Source: a virus. Taken from it: a DNA stretch of 32,288 nucleotides. Below the pieces are notes generated by a model. It worked only from the letters and a program-made list of their open reading frames with translations. It was not told the origin of the DNA and searched no databases. The stretch lies in the IMG/VR virus record IMGVR_UViG_3300042391_000602, positions 1 through 32,288 of that record; one strand, written 5' to 3'. Made by a program: the position numbers and the translations under genes. This document shows, in pieces, positions 28,036 to 32,288 of the stretch (position 1 is its first letter; every line of letters starts with the position of its first letter).

Positions 28036-30372
28036 ATGAATGTAACAATATTTAAAAACTTACACAATACCAATACCCCTTTTATTAAGGATATTGATTT
28101 TATTTTAAATAGAATTAAAGTTGGTAAATCTAAATTGATAGTTGATGAAATTAGAAAGCAGCCAACTAAAGAATTAGCAGATGAAATAAAGGCAACTCTT
28201 CCGGCAATTTGTTTTTGTGGAATATTTATAAAAAGAGCAGATAGTTCCATTACGGAACATAGTGGGTTAGTTTGCCTTGACTTTGATAAATACGAATCAG
28301 TAAAATTATTAGATGCTGATTTAAAAATATTAAAAAAAGATAAATATACCTTTGCTATGTTTATTAGTCCAAGTGGAATAGGTATAAAGCTACTTGTTAA
28401 AATTCCTAAGGATATTGAGAATCATAAAAAGTATTTTGATGCTTTAGAGAAATATTATGATAATACTCACTTTGATACTACTTCTAAAAATATAAGCAGA
28501 ATTTGTTTTGAAAGCTACGATCCAAATATTTATATTAATAAAGATAGTGAATTATGGACTGAAAAGATTGAGGATGAACAATTTGATTATAGGTATCATG
28601 CGCCAACTATTAAATTAGAGAATGAAAGCGAAATTATAAAGCGTTTATGGTCCTGGTTTAATAAATCTTATTCAATGGCGAAAGGTAGCAGAAACCATAA
28701 CTTATTTATATTGGTATCGGCATTTAGTGATTATGGAATTAGTGAATCGGAAACTAACCGATTTTGTCACCAATTTATTACAAATGATTTTACTGCTAAC
28801 GAAATTGATAAAGTTATACGCTCAGCTTATTCAAAATGTAAAGCTAATTTTGGAATGAAGTTTTTTGAAGATAGTGAAACTTTAAAACAAATATCTATTA
28901 AATTAAAGGCAGGAACTACGATTAAAGAAATTAAGGAATCAATGCCAAATGTGGATGAAAGGGTATTGAATGAAATTAAAGAAAATGTAACTATAAATGA
29001 TTTTTGGGTACATACTAAAAAAGGTATTAAGATTGAGAATTATCTTTATAAGCTATGGTTAGAATCAAATGGTTTTTATAAATATTACCCTGAGAACTCT
29101 GAATCATTTATATTTGTTAAGGTTACTAATAATTTAATTGATAACACAAACGAAGTTAAGATTAAAGATTATGTATTAAATGAATTGTTAAAGCAAGGTG
29201 AGGATAAAGTTTATGAGTACATGGCAGGAACTCAAAAGTATTTTAAAGATGACTACCTTAATATATTAAGCGAATCAAATATATTTTTTAAAGAAGATAC
29301 TATTGATACTGGTTATATTTATTTTAGGAATGCTGCTGTAAAGGTTACAAATGATAATATTGAATTAATTGATTATTTAGAATTGGATGGTTTTGTATGG
29401 AAAAAGCACATTATTGATTTTGATTTTAAGATTACTGATAATATTAATTGTGACTTTAGTAAATTTATAGAATTAATATCAAATAAGAATACTGACAAAG
29501 TAAACTCAATTACTTCAACTATTGGTTATTTAATGCACTCTTTTAAAACTTCAGCAAATAATAAAGCTATTATATTAAACGATGAAACGATTAGCGAGAA
29601 TCCAAATGGCGGCAGCGGTAAGGGTATTTTTTGGAATGCACTAAGCAAAGTAAAAAGGGTTTCAGATATTAATGGTAAATCATTTAGTTTTGAAAAATCA
29701 TTCCCTTATCAAACAGTTTCAGCAGATACTCAGATATTAGTATTTGACGATGTACAAAAAAACTTTAAATTTGAAAATCTATTTAGCGTAATTACTGAGG
29801 GTATAACTTTAGAGAAAAAGAATAAGGATGCAATTAAGATACCAGTTAGCCGAAGTCCTAAAATAATTATAACAACTAATTATACTGTTGGTGGGGTTGG
29901 TGGATCATTTGAACGTAGAAAGTGGGAAATTGAGTTTAGTAGTTATTTTAGTCACAAACACACTCCCCTTAATGAGTTTGGTAGAATGTTCTTTGATGAA
30001 TGGAATAATAACGAATGGCTTAACTTTTATAATTACATGGTTAAATGCATGCAGATGTATTTAGTTAATGGATTGGTAAGTTATGAGTATGTGAACTTAG
30101 AAATAAGAAAGTACATTAAAGAAACTTCATTTGAATTTTATGAGTGGGCTAATAAAGATACTTTAAAAGAAAATGAAAGATTAAATAAAAATATGATCTA
30201 TAATATATTTATTGATGAATATCCTGACTTTAAAAAATATAACCTATCAACTAAGCGGTTTTGGGGGTGGGTTGAGAAATATTGTATATTTAACAAAATT
30301 GAATTAACTAAGGGCCAGGATAGTATGGGACAAAGATATATTGAATTAATAACTGATAATAATACATTTTAA
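28036..30372 (+). CDS. Primase-helicase (PrimPol-like N-terminus, SF3-type ATPase)
   Basis: The 778-residue start at ATG 28036 follows the terminator-like leader; an upstream in-frame TTG would read through the hairpin. Residues 75-165 carry the archaeo-eukaryotic primase-type signature of the BT4734/VirE-N family (VCLDFDKYE, SPSGIGIK, SRICFESYDP). A helical primase C-terminal region follows (about 215-275). Residues 525-530 (GGSGKG) are Walker A, 567-572 (ILVFDD) Walker B, and TTNY at 613 a sensor. RRKW at 627-630 suits the arginine finger. It should unwind the origin and synthesise primers. Confidence 0.9.
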   Translation: MNVTIFKNLHNTNTPFIKDIDFILNRIKVGKSKLIVDEIRKQPTKELADEIKATLPAICFCGIFIKRADSSITEHSGLVCLDFDKYESVKLLDADLKILKKDKYTFAMFISPSGIGIKLLVKIPKDIENHKKYFDALEKYYDNTHFDTTSKNISRICFESYDPNIYINKDSELWTEKIEDEQFDYRYHAPTIKLENESEIIKRLWSWFNKSYSMAKGSRNHNLFILVSAFSDYGISESETNRFCHQFITNDFTANEIDKVIRSAYSKCKANFGMKFFEDSETLKQISIKLKAGTTIKEIKESMPNVDERVLNEIKENVTINDFWVHTKKGIKIENYLYKLWLESNGFYKYYPENSESFIFVKVTNNLIDNTNEVKIKDYVLNELLKQGEDKVYEYMAGTQKYFKDDYLNILSESNIFFKEDTIDTGYIYFRNAAVKVTNDNIELIDYLELDGFVWKKHIIDFDFKITDNINCDFSKFIELISNKNTDKVNSITSTIGYLMHSFKTSANNKAIILNDETISENPNGGSGKGIFWNALSKVKRVSDINGKSFSFEKSFPYQTVSADTQILVFDDVQKNFKFENLFSVITEGITLEKKNKDAIKIPVSRSPKIIITTNYTVGGVGGSFERRKWEIEFSSYFSHKHTPLNEFGRMFFDEWNNNEWLNFYNYMVKCMQMYLVNGLVSYEYVNLEIRKYIKETSFEFYEWANKDTLKENERLNKNMIYNIFIDEYPDFKKYNLSTKRFWGWVEKYCIFNKIELTKGQDSMGQRYIELITDNNTF

Positions 30373-30373
30373 T

Positions 30374-30484
30374 ATGAAAATAATTAACATCTATACTAGC
30401 GAGGGAGTTAAGTTGATTGACTTTGAATTTAACGGACATTTTAATACAATGCCTTATAAAATATTTAAAAAAAAATACAAATGA
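30374..30484 (+). CDS. Small hypothetical protein (36 aa)
   Basis: The frame MKIINIYTSEGVKLIDFEFN starts one base after the primase-helicase stop and ends in TGA that overlaps the next ATG (ATGA). Both couplings suggest that it is translated. It ends in a basic run (KIFKKKYK). No domain is recognised. Confidence 0.45.
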   Translation: MKIINIYTSEGVKLIDFEFNGHFNTMPYKIFKKKYK

Positions 30485-30717
30485 AAAAAGTAATATTAAC
30501 AATTGCGGTTGCAGCTTTAATTAGCTCCTGCAAGAAAAAAGAAAGTAATGAGCCATGTAATTGCGGAATCGTGCAAAGTGATAACGTGCAAAATTATTCC
30601 GTAGTTATTCAAAATGAATGCAGCGGTAACAATAAAGAATTTGTATTAAGTTCGGGGGATTGGATGAATGCTCATGTAGGTACTAGATATTGTATAACAA
30701 ATGTAAGTAAATGGTAA
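30481..30717 (+). CDS. Small phage-encoded lipoprotein
   Basis: This 78-residue protein has a signal peptide with a lipobox: MKKVILTIAVAALISSCKKK, with Cys17 as the lipid site. After a Lys/Glu segment it has a Cys-rich part (EPCNCG, ECSG) and ends NVSKW. It would be exported and lipidated at the inner or outer membrane. Phage lipoproteins of this size often act in superinfection exclusion, which is inferred here. It overlaps the next gene by 7 bp. Confidence 0.68.
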   Translation: MKKVILTIAVAALISSCKKKESNEPCNCGIVQSDNVQNYSVVIQNECSGNNKEFVLSSGDWMNAHVGTRYCITNVSKW

Positions 30718-31172
30718 AGGCTTCTTTAAAAATGCTTTCAGACCTCCAACATGCTTACGCTTGCGAACGTACTCGTATGCCGGCTAACTATGTAGTTAGA
30801 ACTAAATACAACGATACAACTGCAAACGGATTAACTAAGTGTGTAACTGATTACATTAACTTTATAGGCGGTCAAGCTGAAAGAATATCTAATACAGGTC
30901 GCTATATTGATGACAGCAAAATAGTAACCGATATACTCGGAAACCAAAAAAAGATAGGTTCTGGCAAATATATTAAGGGGCAAGGAACCAACGGAACTGC
31001 TGATATATCGGCAACTTTTAAAGGTAAATCTATAAAGATTGAAATTAAAATGAAGGATAAACAGTCCGAAGTGCAAAAGGAATATCAACAAGCTATTGAA
31101 CGTGCTGGCGGCATTTATTTTATTTGTCACAATTTTGATGAGTTTTTAGAGAAATTTAATCAGATCACTTGA
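30711..31172 (+). CDS. VRR-NUC-like nuclease
   Basis: The 153-residue protein shows a PD-(D/E)xK core: GTADISATF gives the Asp, IKIEIKMKDKQSEVQKEYQQ supplies the E-x-K, the KxKQS and QKEYQQ segments, and AIERAGGIYFICHNFDEF closes the fold. This is the VRR-NUC family pattern, found with phage replication genes and thought to cut branched DNA such as Holliday junctions. It lies between lipoprotein and terminase genes. The stop is TGA, followed directly by a second TGA. Confidence 0.8.
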   Translation: MVKASLKMLSDLQHAYACERTRMPANYVVRTKYNDTTANGLTKCVTDYINFIGGQAERISNTGRYIDDSKIVTDILGNQKKIGSGKYIKGQGTNGTADISATFKGKSIKIEIKMKDKQSEVQKEYQQAIERAGGIYFICHNFDEFLEKFNQIT

Positions 31173-31184
31173 TGAATTTAAGTT

Positions 31185-31214
31185 ATTGACTTTAAAAAAT
31201 ATTTAATACATTTG
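31185..31214 (+). promoter_or_regulatory. Promoter of the terminase/virion operon
   Basis: ATTG (31185-31188) and TACATTTG (31207-31214), spaced by 18 bp, approximate the Bacteroidota promoter. A 27-base A/T-rich leader follows before the small terminase ATG. It is the best candidate for the start of late transcription. Confidence 0.5.
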
Positions 31215-31241
31215 TATTTAATTAAATAATTTATTTTAATT

Positions 31242-31526
31242 ATGGATAATAGAAAAAATAACGGAGCTGCAAAAGGTGAAGATAGGGGACAAGGTCGCAA
31301 ACCTAAATCGGATGAAATAGCAATGATTGAAAAAATGGATGCTACATTAGCTCCAATAACTGTATGGCAGTCATTAGCTGCTAAAGTTGAAATAGGCGAT
31401 ACAATGGCAATTAAATGTTGGTTAGAGTACAGATATGGCAAACCTAAACAATTAATCGGCTTAGTAACTGAAAATGAAACACTTGAACAAGTATTTAAAA
31501 TTGGTGGTGTAGAAATTAAATTATAA
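31242..31526 (+). CDS. terS: Terminase small subunit-like protein
   Basis: In this 94-residue protein the N-terminus is Arg/Gly/Lys-rich (GRKPKSDEIAMIEKMDATL) and is followed by LAAKVEIGDTMAIKCWLEY and RYGKPKQL. The pattern GR-P-K-x-DE then GD-x-x-AIK-x-x-x-EYRYGKPK is typical of small terminase-like proteins in Bacteroidota phages. They recognise phage DNA for packaging. It ends one base before the large subunit gene. Confidence 0.75.
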   Translation: MDNRKNNGAAKGEDRGQGRKPKSDEIAMIEKMDATLAPITVWQSLAAKVEIGDTMAIKCWLEYRYGKPKQLIGLVTENETLEQVFKIGGVEIKL

Positions 31527-31527
31527 T

Positions 31528-32288
31528 ATGTCAAATAAACAAATCTTATTCGAATCGTTCCCCAAACAAGATGAGTTCCTTGAGGCTATTTTCAGCAACA
31601 AGTTTAACTTCATTATGTATGGTGGTGCGATTCGCTGACGTGGCGGTAAAACTTTTGCTGGATTAGGTGCTTTATTACTTTTATGTAAAATGTACCCTAA
31701 ATCAAAGTGGTGTGTTGTTCGTGAAAGTTATAAGAAACTTGAACTTAATACTATTCCATCTTTTAAGAAAATATGCCCTACTTCATTTATAAAGCATTTT
31801 AACCAAAGAACACAAACGGTTACTTTACAGAATGATAGTCAAATAATATTCCTATCTGAAAACTACTCTGATGACAAAGAATTGGACACGTTTAAAGGAT
31901 TAGAAGTAAATGGTTTTTTGCTTGAAGAGATAAACGAAATTCAATATAAAACATTTAATAAATGTATTGAGCGTGCCGGATCTAATTTTATTGAAAATAG
32001 ACCTAAACCGATTATATTAGCTACTTGCAATCCAAGTAATAACTGGGTTAAAGAAGTAGTTTATAATAAATGGAAAACTAATACTTTGCCTGATAATTGG
32101 CTTTATATTCCATCCAAAATAACTGATAATCCTTATGTTGATGTTGATTATTTGGAATCGTTAAAATCAATGCCACGATATGAATATGAGGTGTTTGTTG
32201 AAGGTAATTGGGATTTACAAGAACGTACTGGAGCTGAATTTTATAAGTACTTTAGTTTAGATAAACATGTCAAAGAATGCCATTATGA
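31528..32288 (+). pseudogene. terL: Terminase large subunit, 3' partial, in-frame TGA in Walker A
   Basis: From ATG 31528 the product runs to YGGAIR, then TGA (31636-31638), then RGGKTFAGLGALLLLCKMYP in the same frame and open to the window end. Downstream it has the ATPase features of the large terminase: WCVVRESYKKLELNTIPSFK, the Walker B-like GFLLEEINEI, and the coupling motif ILATCNPSNNW. Removing six bases (TGACGT, or equivalently CTGACG) restores YGGAIRGGKT, the usual Walker A of this family. It may be a mutated gene, a sequencing or assembly error, or a recoded site; hence the pseudogene label is provisional. The nuclease half lies beyond the window. Confidence 0.8.

Noticed and set aside
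27981-28036. Upstream TTG start for the primase-helicase at about 27991
   Set aside because: The added residues would be encoded by the terminator hairpin itself and include no conserved sequence; ATG at 28036 starts directly in the protein's recognisable region.
31636-31638. Genome-wide recoding of TGA as an amino acid
   Set aside because: TGA ends at least ten other genes (for example 3262-3264, 18574-18576, 19522-19524, 20549-20551, 25648-25650, 30482-30484), many within ATGA overlaps where read-through would soon hit TAA. A local event is more likely.
1-32288. tRNA or rRNA genes
   Set aside because: No cloverleaf-like segment with a TTCRANY-type T arm was noticed by eye; a tRNAscan-SE run would settle it.

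Overview
The window is most of the genome of a contractile-tailed double-stranded DNA phage (myovirus morphology) that infects a member of the Bacteroidota. The evidence is a very AT-rich sequence, repeated Bacteroidota-type promoter boxes (TAnnTTTG, sometimes with TTTG about 20 bp upstream), few Shine-Dalgarno sequences, and protein families common in Flavobacteriia/Sphingobacteriia phages. The sequence starts inside one gene and ends inside the large terminase gene. The order terminase, connector, portal suggests that the two ends belong next to each other in a circular or circularly permuted genome slightly larger than this window.

Layout. Bases 1-19739 (+) are the virion operon, of Mu-like type: connector, DUF935 portal, a MuF protein split over two overlapping reading frames, gpG-like protein, tail terminator-like protein, baseplate J-like protein and fibre genes, then protease/scaffold, major capsid protein, sheath, tube, frameshifted tail chaperones, tape measure, baseplate hub, spike and wedge, tail fibres, and a probable lysis/cell-wall set (DUF5675 protein and a holin-like membrane protein). 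One small ribbon-helix-helix-like gene runs antisense at 6363-6617. Bases 19729-25963 (-) are an early operon of many small, overlapping genes, including a Gp157-like protein, an ERF single-strand annealing protein, and a small protein with an SSB-like acidic tail. A strong promoter at about 26000 drives it. Bases 26151-31526 hold a divergent small gene, a metallophosphoesterase, a repeat-rich putative origin, a PrimPol-type primase-helicase, a lipoprotein, a VRR-NUC-like nuclease and the small terminase subunit. The large terminase begins at 31528.

No Mu transposase, integrase or tRNA is visible. The phage therefore joins a Mu-like virion module to a primase-helicase/annealase replication module.

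Three things stand out. (1) Between 24531 and 25508, three consecutive small minus-strand genes are each bounded by their own exact 10-bp inverted repeat. The junctions between them fold like integron attC sites (R box ATAAC/GTTAT, unpaired spacer, L box). This is the signature of an integron gene-cassette array without an integrase, inside a phage. (2) Two short RNAs with their own promoters, just upstream of the primase-helicase (+, about 27944-28029) and of the operon leading to the ERF gene (-, about 23350-23262), share one architecture. A 5' hairpin has a six-base G-rich loop (TGGTGG or TGAGGG) complementary to the loop of the terminator hairpin (CCACCA or CCCTC), so the loop pairs differ but stay complementary. 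(3) The terminase Walker A motif is interrupted by six extra bases that include an in-frame TGA, although TGA is an ordinary stop elsewhere in this genome.
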